Positions 8,673-16,591 of a stretch of 64,000 nucleotides of DNA are shown piece by piece. This DNA comes from DATGKG01 sp963851325. Its GTDB lineage: Bacteria > Desulfobacterota > Binatia > Binatales > Binataceae. How positions within the stretch are numbered: position 1 is the first letter of the stretch; each line of letters starts with the position of its first letter. Made by a program: the position numbers and the translations under genes. The notes below the pieces were generated by a model. The model was not told where the DNA came from. It ran no database searches and saw only the letters and a list, made by a program, of their open reading frames with translations. The stretch spans positions 868,001 to 932,000 of the forward strand of contig CAWKOR010000001.1 in assembly GCA_963851325.1 (NCBI GenBank). Direction: 5' to 3'.

Positions 8673-9007
8673 CGTTCGAGGCGATACGCGAGGCTCATCT
8701 CGGCCCACAACTCGCCCGGCGCTGCTTCCTGCACCGGCTCCTGCATGGACGCCATCAAATCCTGCCACTCTTTGATGCGCGGATGCCCCTTCTCGTACCG
8801 CGCAAAGTCGTGCTCGGGATCGAAACCATCGTCGGTTTCGAGAAACATGAAAAGGCGGCATCCGAGGATCCAGATGAGCATCCGATGGATGCCGATTCCG
8901 CGCAGCCCGGCCTCGACTTCCGGCCACACCGCGCGATGATACTCGAGGTAGGATTCTATAACTTTCGGGTCATCTTTCAGATTGAGCGTGCGTCCGTACT
9001 GTTTCAT
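8669..9007 (-). CDS. L-rhamnose mutarotase family protein (fucose/rhamnose mutarotase)
   Basis: A 112-residue dimeric ferredoxin-like protein of the L-rhamnose mutarotase family (YxxxH..VWPEVEAGL; GIHRMLIWILGCRLFMFLE; W-Q-DLM near the C-terminus). These proteins interconvert alpha and beta anomers of L-rhamnose or L-fucose and speed entry of the sugar into catabolism. It lies 74 bases after the SDR gene on the same strand, probably in one transcript, with a GGTGAGG ribosome site. A small palindrome (9044-9058) lies in the gap. Fucose is the likely substrate from context. Confidence 0.85.
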   Translation of the reverse strand: MKQYGRTLNLKDDPKVIESYLEYHRAVWPEVEAGLRGIGIHRMLIWILGCRLFMFLETDDGFDPEHDFARYEKGHPRIKEWQDLMASMQEPVQEAAPGELWAEMSLAYRLER

Positions 9008-9081
9008 GCTGCATCGACCTCACCCGGCGCAGTAGCGCCACCCTCTCCTTTCAGGAGAAGAACAAATAAGAGGACAACCTT

Positions 9082-9852
9082 TTAAAATGCCAGCACGCCG
9101 CCATCGATCGGATAGGCCTGGCCGGTGATGAAGGAGGCTTCGTCGGAACATAAGTACAATGCCAACGCGGCAACTTCCTCGGGCGTGCCCATCCTGCCGA
9201 TCGGCTGATACTCCGAAAGCTCCTTGAACATTTCCTTCTCGCGGCCCGGATAGTTGTTGCGCAGGTATCCGTCGACGAACGGCGTATGGACCCGCGCCGG
9301 GCAGACGCAGTTGCAGCGGATGTTGCGCTTGACGTAGTCGACCGCGATCGATTTCGTCATCGTCAGCACCGCGCCCTTGCTCATCGAATACGCGAAGCGA
9401 TCGGTAAGCCCGATCAGCGACGCGATCGAAGCGAGATTCAGAATCACACCGCCGCCCTCGCGCAGCATCAGCTTGATGCCCGCCTGCGAGCACAGGTACA
9501 CGCCCTTCACGTTGACGCTGTAAATGCGATCGAAGTCGGCCTCCGAGGTGTTCTCGACCGTGCCGACGTGTGCGATTCCGGCGTTGTTGATTAGGATGTC
9601 GGCGCGATGCGCCAGGCGATCAACCTGCGCAAACGCCTCCGTCACCGAGGCCAGCTTCGATACGTCGCAGGCAACCGCGTCGGCGATGCCGCCGGCCTGG
9701 CGAATTCTCTGGACCGCCGCCTGGCCCGCGTCGAGGTTGGCTTCGAGCACGAACACGTGCGCGCCGTTGCCGGCAAAGGTGTTGGCGATGGCATTGCCGA
9801 TCCCGGAACCGGCGCCGGTGACGACCGCAACTTTGTTATCGAGACGGAACAT
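9082..9852 (-). CDS. SDR-family dehydrogenase, probably 2-keto-3-deoxy-L-fuconate dehydrogenase
   Basis: A classical short-chain dehydrogenase of 256 residues. The dinucleotide motif is TGAGSGIG near residue 12, then NNAG, the catalytic Ser in ASIAS, and YSMSK. The sequence MFRLDNKVAVVTGAGSGIG, with an acidic residue at the end of strand 2, suggests NAD preference. Next to a fuconate dehydratase and mutarotase the best reading is oxidation of 2-keto-3-deoxy-L-fuconate to the 2,4-diketo acid. GGGAG lies eight bases before ATG 9852; an in-frame GTG at 9861 is less likely. SDR substrates are hard to call from sequence alone. Confidence 0.8.
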   Translation of the reverse strand: MFRLDNKVAVVTGAGSGIGNAIANTFAGNGAHVFVLEANLDAGQAAVQRIRQAGGIADAVACDVSKLASVTEAFAQVDRLAHRADILINNAGIAHVGTVENTSEADFDRIYSVNVKGVYLCSQAGIKLMLREGGGVILNLASIASLIGLTDRFAYSMSKGAVLTMTKSIAVDYVKRNIRCNCVCPARVHTPFVDGYLRNNYPGREKEMFKELSEYQPIGRMGTPEEVAALALYLCSDEASFITGQAYPIDGGVLAF

Positions 9853-9979
9853 GAGGCGCACTCCCGTTCAGTTTGAATTGAATGTGAGACGCGCAAGGAT
9901 AGATCAGTGACGCGTCTCTCGCCAAAGAGAATTGGCGAGGGATCGACGGGGCCCCAATGGCGGCCTCCGAGCGCGCGGC

Positions 9980-10174
9980 TTAGTGGAGGAAGCGGCGCGC
10001 GCGCTGCAATTCGCTCTTGTCCGGCGTAGGGTTCAATTCCGGCTGCACGCTCTCATCGCGATTCTCGAGTTGAGCGGCTGACAGCCCGTGGAACCTGCAC
10101 GAATGCTGATCCAGAAGTCTACGGGTCTGGAAATGCAACTCGCGGCCGAACAATTCGCATACCGGGCACTTCAT
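9980..10174 (-). CDS. small CPVC-containing hypothetical protein
   Basis: A 64-residue protein starting MKCPVCELFGRELHF with a CxxC pair and a later DQHSCRFHG that could complete a zinc site. I do not recognise it. The ATG at 10174 lacks a strong ribosome site, and the longer frame to 10261 adds basic residues without support. It lies between the SDR and muramidase genes on the same strand. It may be a genuine small metal-binding protein or a chance frame. Confidence 0.4.
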   Translation of the reverse strand: MKCPVCELFGRELHFQTRRLLDQHSCRFHGLSAAQLENRDESVQPELNPTPDKSELQRARRFLH

Positions 10175-10315
10175 GCGCGAGAAACTTGCACTTCTTTTTC
10201 GCGCTTGGCAAGCCCGCCAAGGCATTTTTCTACTCGACCCGAGTGTCTCGTTTCGCGCCACACCGGGCGAGTCAGGAGCCCATGCGCGCCGCCGATGAAA
10301 ATGGCGGCCTGTGGT

Positions 10316-10831
10316 TCAAACGTAGTCGAGCAAGCTGACCGCGCGATTGATCCATCCGCCGAGGAACTCGAGTTGAGTCACATCCCTCTTCACGATGCCC
10401 GCGATAAATGAGAAACGCAGTCCCAGGACTCGGCGGGCCAGTTTGTCGGGCGAAGCATAGTTGGCCAGGGCTTTGGCCGTGTCATCGCCCAGTCGGCCAT
10501 CGGTCACGACCCCAAGCTCCTGCTGAAGCCATTGGGTCGCGCGAGAGACACCGAACAGCACACCCGAATCGACTACCACCAGGCGCAAAGCATCGTTCGC
10601 GATGCGGCTGAATCCGGGAGCTGCAATATATTTTTTTTCATATATGGCCCGCGCGGTGTCCTTGCTCATGCTCCGCACTTCGTCCGCCGTGGCCGGTCCA
10701 TTTTTACCCATCCACGCCCCGAGGTCGGCGGCGGTGATGCCGAAGTTGGTGGGGCCTCCGTGGTCATTGGGGTTGTTGGTAAATCCGCCTTCATACTTCA
10801 GGACCAGGTCGATAATTTCGTCATTGGTCAT
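10316..10831 (-). CDS. GH108-type peptidoglycan muramidase
   Basis: A 171-residue protein with the family signature KYEGGFTNNPNDHGGPTNFG at residues 12-31, where E14 is the presumed catalytic acid. A C-terminal peptidoglycan-binding-like part (GVVTDGRLGDDTAKAL) follows. Such enzymes cleave the MurNAc-GlcNAc bond and are common in prophages, but no other phage gene is near. The true start is ATG 10831 with GGGAGGG seven bases upstream; the longer frame to 11050 is spurious. No signal peptide is visible, so release would need a holin, another export route, or lysis. Confidence 0.85.
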   Translation of the reverse strand: MTNDEIIDLVLKYEGGFTNNPNDHGGPTNFGITAADLGAWMGKNGPATADEVRSMSKDTARAIYEKKYIAAPGFSRIANDALRLVVVDSGVLFGVSRATQWLQQELGVVTDGRLGDDTAKALANYASPDKLARRVLGLRFSFIAGIVKRDVTQLEFLGGWINRAVSLLDYV

Positions 10832-10952
10832 CGCGAAACCCTCCCTGCTATGACTCAAGAGCAAGCCGACGCATCGGATAAAATTCGCACTTTGGACACG
10901 TTGTAAGCAAGCAGTGTCCACGATGCTCCTCGAATGTGGAATGGCGGCGAGA

Positions 10953-11768
10953 TCAGCTCTTCTTTCGGAACGTCCTTTCCCGATAGGCGCGCGCGGCGGC
11001 CCGCGATTCCTCCGCCTGCGATGCGCCCGCCAGAATGTCGCCATCGGCATATGCGGTAATACCGGCGCTCATCGCGCGCGTCACCGCGTTGACGTGCTCC
11101 TTCGTGATAGCTATCGGCACGGAAGGTTTGGCGATGAGTTCCCGGGCGAGTTCCTCGACCTCAGATTGCAACTGCGCCGGCGGCACCACCCGATTGACAA
11201 AGCCCATCTGCTTCGCCTCGGCAGGGCTGAAGCGGCGGCAGGTCATCACCAGCTCCTTGGTCATCGCTGGGCCGATCTCACGAACCAGCTTGGGAATCCC
11301 GCCCCATGCGAGTGGAAGCCCAAGGTCGACTTCGGGGATGAAGAACCACGCGTCCTCGGCGGCGACGCGCAGATCGCAGAGCGCCATCAGCACCACGCCT
11401 CCGCCGACGGCGAACCCTTGCACCTGTGCGATGGTGACCGCGTGCATCTGCTCCAGCGCGTCGGAGGCGCGCAGGCCGTATTGGCCGGCCTCGCGCCGAT
11501 AGAGCCAACTGTTCTTCGTTTTGGTATCCGCAGCGGTCACCGTCGAGTCCTGCAAATCGGCGCCCGCGCAGAATGCGCGGCCCGCTCCGCTCATGATGAC
11601 GACGCGCAACTCGCGATGGGTATCGAACCATCGAGCCGCTTCGGCAAGTTCCTGCAGCATAGTGGAGCCGATGGCGTTGAGGCGCTCGGGCCGATTTAGT
11701 GTCAGCCGCCCGAGGCCGTTTTCTTCGACCTCGACCTTAATGGTCTGGAACTCGCGCGTGTCTTTCAT
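10953..11768 (-). CDS. enoyl-CoA hydratase/isomerase (crotonase) family protein
   Basis: A 271-residue crotonase-fold protein with the oxyanion-hole loop AGRAFCAGADL, the second loop GFAVGGGVVLMALCDLR and the PEVDLGLPLAWGG helix. The glutamate of the PE motif is present, but the other hydratase glutamate, normally at the end of the GGG-x-E loop, is replaced by valine. A plain enoyl-CoA hydratase role is therefore doubtful; isomerase, dehalogenase or ring-modifying activity on an acyl-CoA is possible. The start is ATG 11768 with GGAGAAGG upstream. It is a single gene. Confidence 0.85.
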   Translation of the reverse strand: MKDTREFQTIKVEVEENGLGRLTLNRPERLNAIGSTMLQELAEAARWFDTHRELRVVIMSGAGRAFCAGADLQDSTVTAADTKTKNSWLYRREAGQYGLRASDALEQMHAVTIAQVQGFAVGGGVVLMALCDLRVAAEDAWFFIPEVDLGLPLAWGGIPKLVREIGPAMTKELVMTCRRFSPAEAKQMGFVNRVVPPAQLQSEVEELARELIAKPSVPIAITKEHVNAVTRAMSAGITAYADGDILAGASQAEESRAAARAYRERTFRKKS

Positions 11769-11939
11769 AATTCGCACCTTCTCCGGATTCGAAAGCGAGC
11801 CTAACCAGACATTTCGGAGGCCGCAAACGAAGCGCTAATATCCGGTCGGACCGGCCGGAGCAGGCGGGCGATGCCGGTTGGTGCGTTACAGCAGCGTCCG
11901 CCGCAAAATCGAGCAAACTCGCGTCGAGGTAGATGAAGA

Positions 11940-12731
11940 TTGCGCTCCGCCGTACGCCCGCTCACCCCGGCTGAAAAGATCGCGATCGCGTTGCTGATGA
12001 CCTGGACCGCAGGGTTCATCGATCTGGTCGGCTATCTCTCGCTGTACGGGCTGTATATCTCGCATATGACTGGGAACACAGTCGCGATGGCCCACCACAT
12101 CACGCGACTGGACTGGATGGGGTTCGTGCGCCGCGGATGGCCGATCGCCAGTTTCGTGTTCGGCCTGCTGCTGGGCGCCTTCATCTACGATGCGGAAAAA
12201 CGTCGCAACGTGCAGCTCCGCTTTCCGGCTACCATCGGGCTGGAAACCCTGCTGGTCGCGACCTTCATCGCGGCCGGCGCCGGCAATGGATTCAAGGCGA
12301 ACATTCCACCCCAACCCGCGCTGAAGTTTTTTCTGATGGTATCGTTGCTGGCGATGTCGATGGGACTTCAGAATGTCTCGATTCGAAAAGTCGGCGGCAT
12401 CAATGCCTACACCACCTTCGTCACCGGTTCGCTGGTCAAGTTCGGCGAGTCATTCTCCGATTACCTCTTCTGGCTGCGCGATCGCACCCGCGGGCGCTTC
12501 CGATCGCGGATCGGAAAGGCGCTGCGAGTCTCTCCGCGGCAGCTTTCGTTGCAACACTCCGCTATGACCCTCGCGCTTTGGGTCACCTATCTTGCGGGGG
12601 CGATCTCGGGCGGCTTTTCGACCGAGCAATGGGCGCTTTTGGGAATGATCGCACCGCTGACCATATTGTTTGCGATCGTCGTCTATGGCTGGTTTCGGCC
12701 GCTGCTCGAGGAGACGGACCATGAATGGTAA
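11940..12731 (+). CDS. YoaK/DUF1275-family integral membrane protein
   Basis: A 263-residue membrane protein with about six hydrophobic segments. It shows the family pattern in WTAGFIDLVGYLSL, SHMTGNTVAMAHH, a second repeat MGLQNVSIRKVGGINAYTTF and VTGSLVKFGESF. The DUF1275 family is widespread and its function is not established. The start is a TTG at 11940 preceded by GAGGTAG; no ATG in frame lies near. It is divergent from the crotonase and not obviously in an operon. Confidence 0.85.
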   Translation: MRSAVRPLTPAEKIAIALLMTWTAGFIDLVGYLSLYGLYISHMTGNTVAMAHHITRLDWMGFVRRGWPIASFVFGLLLGAFIYDAEKRRNVQLRFPATIGLETLLVATFIAAGAGNGFKANIPPQPALKFFLMVSLLAMSMGLQNVSIRKVGGINAYTTFVTGSLVKFGESFSDYLFWLRDRTRGRFRSRIGKALRVSPRQLSLQHSAMTLALWVTYLAGAISGGFSTEQWALLGMIAPLTILFAIVVYGWFRPLLEETDHEW

Positions 12732-12929
12732 CCGCGCTCGGCGGATGAAAGAGTCTGCTTCAAGCGGCCCCGTCGCAATGTCTCACAACAGTGTATTTCT
12801 TCGGGACACTTCGCGTCTCACCAGTTCGTTTTTCGGTCATCAGATCGTGGAACTAAGGAGTTTTCGCCTGCGTCGAGCTTGGCCCGCGACCTGCTCATAG
12901 CGGTCAACTCTCTCAGGAGGCTCGACGCC

Positions 12930-13133
12930 ATGAACAACCTGGTCGAATTGGCCATCGAACGCGAAGAACAACGACTGGATGCCGCGCTGGAAGTTCCCGA
13001 GGACTTCGATCGTTCGCTCTTCCCCTGGCACAATTCCGAGTTTGGATGGAGTCCGACGACGCGCAAGTTCGCGGCCCGCGTCACCCCCACGCGACGCTTC
13101 TCGACCCGCCCCAGCATGGCGCGAAGCCACTAG
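12930..13133 (+). CDS. small acidic/basic hypothetical protein
   Basis: A 67-residue protein with a charged helical N-terminus (MNNLVELAIEREEQRLDAAL) and a basic Arg-rich C-terminus. The ATG at 12930 has a perfect AGGAGG ten bases upstream, which decides this start over earlier in-frame codons. It ends nine bases before the receiver gene and is probably co-transcribed with it. I do not recognise the family. It could be a partner or anti-factor for the receiver protein, but nothing in the sequence shows this. Confidence 0.65.
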   Translation: MNNLVELAIEREEQRLDAALEVPEDFDRSLFPWHNSEFGWSPTTRKFAARVTPTRRFSTRPSMARSH

Positions 13134-13142
13134 GGCCGGGCA

Positions 13143-13598
13143 ATGCGAAGCATTCCGGTAGCATCCACGCGCCATTCGGCTCGGGTCCTTGTCATCGAGG
13201 ACGATCGCTTCAATCGATCGGTGCTGAAGGCCATCTTCGAAGCCGCAGGATACCGCGTCATGCTCGCCGATAGCGGCTTTGCGGGACTCGATGCACTAGC
13301 GGCAGCGAGCGTCGACATCGTAGTGCTGGACCTGGGTGGGCCCGGTCTCGAAGGCCTTCAGACATTGCGGCGGATGCGAGTGGTGCGGCGCGAAATTCCT
13401 GTTTTGGTCATCACATCTTGTCATGACCTCGGGCTCGCGACCGAAGCAATCAGTTGCGGCGCCGACGATTTCATCACTCGCCCGATCGAAAATGACGAAC
13501 TGGTTTTGCGCGTCGCCATGTCGCTGCGCCATCGCAAGATTGCCGGCGAACTGGAAATCCTATCCTCCAGCTTCACCAGCGACGGTCTTTCCCACTAG
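13143..13598 (+). CDS. atypical response-regulator receiver protein
   Basis: A 151-residue protein with one receiver domain (12-130). The acidic pair D20-D21, phosphoacceptor D63 (IVVLDLGGPGLEG) and T91 are present, but the invariant lysine of the K-P motif is arginine (FITRPIE, R113). Loss of that lysine often weakens the phosphorylation-induced switch, so signalling may be altered. There is no output domain and no kinase nearby. It follows the small gene at 12930 by nine bases and ends facing the DUF6496 gene. Confidence 0.85.
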   Translation: MRSIPVASTRHSARVLVIEDDRFNRSVLKAIFEAAGYRVMLADSGFAGLDALAAASVDIVVLDLGGPGLEGLQTLRRMRVVRREIPVLVITSCHDLGLATEAISCGADDFITRPIENDELVLRVAMSLRHRKIAGELEILSSSFTSDGLSH

Positions 13599-13623
13599 GC
13601 GGCACGGTCCCCGCATCCCATCC

Positions 13624-14085
13624 CTACCTCGACGTGCGCGAGCGGGTCCTGGCGGCCTTTTTCGCGGCGGCGACGCGGCTCTTCTTGCCACGCTTAACGG
13701 CGCTTGAATGTGCCTGCCGTGCGAGCGCGCGCGAACTGGCGGCGGAATGGCCTTCCCGCTTGAGGGCGGACTTCGTCGCGCGCGAACGCTTCTTCGATGA
13801 AGGCTTGCTCCGGCGGCGGCCACGGGCAGAATCCTGCTTCGCTTTCCTGCGCGTATTGCGCGTATTGGATGATGTCTTCGATGTGGTCGGGGCCGGCAGG
13901 TTCACTCCGGCCCGGCGGGCCTTGGACAGTCCAATCGCGATGGCTTGCTTGGTGTTGCGCACGCCATGCTTGCCTTCGCGCACATGATGGATTTCCTCGC
14001 GCACGAATTCGCCGGCTTGGGTCGACGGCGACTTACCCTCCTCGGCATCCTCACTTGCTCTTTCCAGGGCGTCTTCTTCCGGCAT
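13624..14085 (-). CDS. DUF6496-containing, histone-H1-like basic protein
   Basis: A 153-residue protein with the DUF6496 block GEFVREEIHHVREGKHGV and NTKQAIAIGLSKARRAGV (about residues 25-63). A long Ser/Lys/Arg/Ala-rich tail resembling histone H1 follows. The tail should bind nucleic acid without sequence preference; the domain's role is unknown. I prefer ATG 14085 to the TTG at 14094 because AAGGA fits better. It is convergent with the receiver gene. Confidence 0.8.
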   Translation of the reverse strand: MPEEDALERASEDAEEGKSPSTQAGEFVREEIHHVREGKHGVRNTKQAIAIGLSKARRAGVNLPAPTTSKTSSNTRNTRRKAKQDSARGRRRSKPSSKKRSRATKSALKREGHSAASSRALARQAHSSAVKRGKKSRVAAAKKAARTRSRTSR

Positions 14086-14094
14086 TATTTTCAA

Positions 14095-14324
14095 ACCATC
14101 CTTACAAGTTTGCTTTGGAGTTTTGACGCGTTACTGCGCACCTGGATTCGATTAAGATTCGTGCGCCGAAATTCCCCGGATCAAGAAATAATGCGACGGG
14201 TAGCGATGGTGCGATTCGCTCCAGACCTGCGGCGAATCGACCCACCTATGGAGGACTGCACTGATTGTTTACGTTCATCGGATAAAAGATCGCTCATTTT
14301 TCCGATCCTGAGGCTCCCGAAAAT
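14095..14324. other. intergenic region between DUF6496 and hsp20 genes
   Basis: About 230 bases with no supported gene. It must hold the divergent promoter of the DUF6496 gene. I see no repeat or RNA element in it. Confidence 0.4.
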
Positions 14325-14341
14325 CTGGCACGAGTGATGCT
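14325..14341 (+). promoter_or_regulatory. sigma-54 (-24/-12) promoter of hsp20
   Basis: CTGGCACGAGTGATGCT matches the consensus YTGGCACGRNNNTTGCW at all fixed positions but one (A for the first T of TTGC). The GG and GC elements are ten bases apart, as required. It lies 65 bases before the hsp20 ATG on the same strand. Transcription would need RpoN and an enhancer-binding activator, neither seen in the window. Confidence 0.65.
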
Positions 14342-14405
14342 GTCACACCGTTCGAGGGCGTTTTGGAAAATCAAAGCCAAACACAGGAGAGGAAGGAGAA
14401 TACAT

Positions 14406-14900
14406 ATGTCACGTCTAATCGAATGGAACCCATTCAAAGAGCTCGAAAAACTGCGCGGCGATTTTGACAAGGTCTTCGATCGCTTCCGCAACCCCTCATG
14501 GCTGGCCGAGGAATTGGACGGCGGCGCTGTCCGTCCCCGCATCGATTCTTTCGTCGAGGATGGCAAGCTCACCGTTCGTGCCGACATGCCGGGCATCGAT
14601 CCGAAGAACATCCAGGTCAATGTCTCAGGCAACGTCCTGAATGTGCGCGGCAAGCGCGAGGAGAAAAAGGAAACCACCAAGCGCGATTTCGTCCGTCGCG
14701 AGGTGCATTACGGTAGCTACGAGTATTCCACCTCGCTGCCCGAAGGCATCAAGGCCGAAGATGTGAAGGCTTCGTATCGCGACGGCGTGCTCGAACTAGT
14801 CGCTCCGTTGCCGAAAGAGCTGGCGCCCAAAGACGTCAAGATCCAGGTCGAGACCGGAGAGCCGAAAAAGATCGAGACTAAGGAAAAGGCTGCCGCCTGA
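14406..14900 (+). CDS. Hsp20-family small heat-shock protein
   Basis: A 164-residue alpha-crystallin-domain chaperone. The N-terminal arm is MSRLIEWNPFKELEKLRG, the core beta-sandwich runs from about 45 to 140 (RADMPGIDPKNIQV, GSYEYSTSLPEGI), and the conserved strand DGVLELVAPL stands where A-x-x-x-n-GVL-x-I lies in the family. A Lys/Glu-rich tail follows instead of a clear IXI motif. It holds unfolding proteins in a refoldable state in the cytoplasm. GGAGAGGAAGGAG lies upstream of ATG 14406. A sigma-54-like promoter precedes it, and no CIRCE element was seen. Confidence 0.92.
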   Translation: MSRLIEWNPFKELEKLRGDFDKVFDRFRNPSWLAEELDGGAVRPRIDSFVEDGKLTVRADMPGIDPKNIQVNVSGNVLNVRGKREEKKETTKRDFVRREVHYGSYEYSTSLPEGIKAEDVKASYRDGVLELVAPLPKELAPKDVKIQVETGEPKKIETKEKAAA

Positions 14901-15040
14901 ACCAATACGAATCTGATACCCCTTACCGCGCAGGAAGGGTTAGGCCTTGGCGACGCGGACTCAATCCGGGCCGCTGACAAGTGGCCGGAGTGGCGACCCC
15001 CCTCGCTGCTTCGGCTACGAACACCTCAGCGAGGAGAATC

Positions 15041-15532
15041 ATGAAAATCGAGCAGATCATGCAGCGGAACGTCAGCGTCTGCACCCAGGACGACAACCTC
15101 AACACCGCCGCCCGGTTGATGTGGGACAACGATTGCGGATGCATTCCAATTATCAGCGCCAATGGAAACGGCGCTGTCATCGGGATGCTCAGCGATCGCG
15201 ATATCTGCATGGCCGCCTACACGCAGGGCAAGACCCTCGCGGAGATCCCGGTCACGGTGGCGATGGCCGGTTCCGTGCTCTCGTGCAAGCCGTCCGACGA
15301 CCTCGCATTGGCCGAGGCGATGATGCGCGAGGCCCACATCCATCGGATCCCGGTCGTGGATGACAATGGCGCGGTGGTCGGCATCGTGTCGCTGACCGAC
15401 CTTGCCCGCAATGCGTTGAGCATCGGCGAGGGCAAAGTCGCGCTTGGAACGCAGGCCGAAGTCGCTCGCACGCTGGCCGCGATCCACGAATCGCGCGGGC
15501 ACGAGTTGGAGGTGCTGTCGAAGGCGGCCTGA
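15041..15532 (+). CDS. tandem CBS-domain protein
   Basis: A 163-residue protein made of two CBS motifs (about 5-60 and 75-130), with typical segments GCIPIISANGNGAVIGMLSDRDI and IPVVDDNGAVVGIVSLTDLAR. CBS pairs bind adenosyl ligands such as AMP, ATP or SAM and act as energy sensors or regulatory partners. Small CBS-only proteins like this have no fixed function. The ATG at 15041 has GGAG seven bases upstream. It follows hsp20 by 140 bases and may share stress-related expression. Confidence 0.88.
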   Translation: MKIEQIMQRNVSVCTQDDNLNTAARLMWDNDCGCIPIISANGNGAVIGMLSDRDICMAAYTQGKTLAEIPVTVAMAGSVLSCKPSDDLALAEAMMREAHIHRIPVVDDNGAVVGIVSLTDLARNALSIGEGKVALGTQAEVARTLAAIHESRGHELEVLSKAA

Positions 15533-15545
15533 GCCGCGTCAAGGC

Positions 15546-16580
15546 TCAGGCGAGGCGTACGCGGACGATTTCCGCACCTTCAACCATCGCTTTAAGTTTG
15601 CCGAAGGCGACGTCGCGCGGTAGATATTTCATTCCGCAGTCCGGCGCCGCGATGAGGCGCTCGGCGGGAACGTGTTTTAGAGCCGCCTCGATGCGTGCGG
15701 CGACCGCCTGCGGGGTTTCGATATTTCGATCATTGAGATCGAGGACTCCGACAATCATCGTTTTGCTCGGAAGGTCGCGCAGCACCGCGAGATCGAGCTT
15801 GGGCTGCGCGGCCTCGATCGATACCTGGTTGACGACGCATCCTTCGAGTTCGTTCAGGAACGAGTACGCCGAAGGCTTATTCGGAACCACTGCCGCATAG
15901 CCGAAGCAGATGTGAATCGCGGTGGTGCCTGTTATGCCTTCCAGTGCGCGATTCACCACCTTGATGCCGTACTGCTTGGCGCGTTCGGGAAAGCGCTGCA
16001 TCCACGGCTCGTCGAGTTGCACGAGATTGGCGCCGGCAGCGAAAAGATCCTTCACTTCGTCATTGACGGCGGCGGCCAGCTCCATCGCCAGCGCCTCACG
16101 ATCGCGATGGTGGATGGTCTCGGCCTGCTCCGACATCGTGAACGGCCCCGGCAGCGTAATCTTGATGGTGCGGTCGGTGTGGGCGCGCAGGAACGCGACG
16201 TCGCGGACTTCGACCGGCGCGATACGCCGCACCGGTCCCGAAAAAAGCGGCACCGGCACGGTCACTGTCCGGCCCGCATTGTTCATGGTCAGCTTCCCTT
16301 CCTTCTCGCGATCGAGGCCGGCCAGCGCGTTGGAAAATTTGTTGGAGTAGCTCTCGCGCCGAATCTCACCGTCGCTGATAATGTCGACGCCCGCGCGCTC
16401 CATGTCGCGGATCGCCACGATAGTCGCGTCATCCTGCGCCTGCTCCAGCCATTGCTCGGGGATGCGCCACAACTCTGGCACGCGCGTACGCGGAACGAAG
16501 TGGCTGAGCTTCTCGCGATCGATGAGCCAGTCGGGTTGCGGATACGAACCCACCACCATCGTGGGAAGAAGCTTCTGCAT
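15546..16580 (-). CDS. MetE C-terminal-domain-like methyltransferase
   Basis: A 344-residue TIM-barrel protein like the catalytic domain of cobalamin-independent methionine synthase, without the MetE N-terminal domain. It retains the start LLPTMVVGSYPQPDW, the SDGEIRRESY block, QLDEPW, and the likely zinc ligands H-x-C (AIHICFGY), E (VSIEAAQP) and C (APDCGMKYLP). Such short proteins move methyl groups to thiols from various donors. Three ATGs stand in tandem (16586-16578); GGGAGC is correctly spaced only for the third, so I start at 16580. It follows the hydroxylase gene by 11 bases on the same strand. Confidence 0.82.
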   Translation of the reverse strand: MQKLLPTMVVGSYPQPDWLIDREKLSHFVPRTRVPELWRIPEQWLEQAQDDATIVAIRDMERAGVDIISDGEIRRESYSNKFSNALAGLDREKEGKLTMNNAGRTVTVPVPLFSGPVRRIAPVEVRDVAFLRAHTDRTIKITLPGPFTMSEQAETIHHRDREALAMELAAAVNDEVKDLFAAGANLVQLDEPWMQRFPERAKQYGIKVVNRALEGITGTTAIHICFGYAAVVPNKPSAYSFLNELEGCVVNQVSIEAAQPKLDLAVLRDLPSKTMIVGVLDLNDRNIETPQAVAARIEAALKHVPAERLIAAPDCGMKYLPRDVAFGKLKAMVEGAEIVRVRLA

Positions 16581-16591
16581 CATCATGCTCC

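Noticed and set aside
10316..10831. Prophage remnant suggested by the muramidase
   Set aside because: No integrase, holin, capsid or tail gene is nearby; the GH108-type protein alone is not evidence of a prophage.
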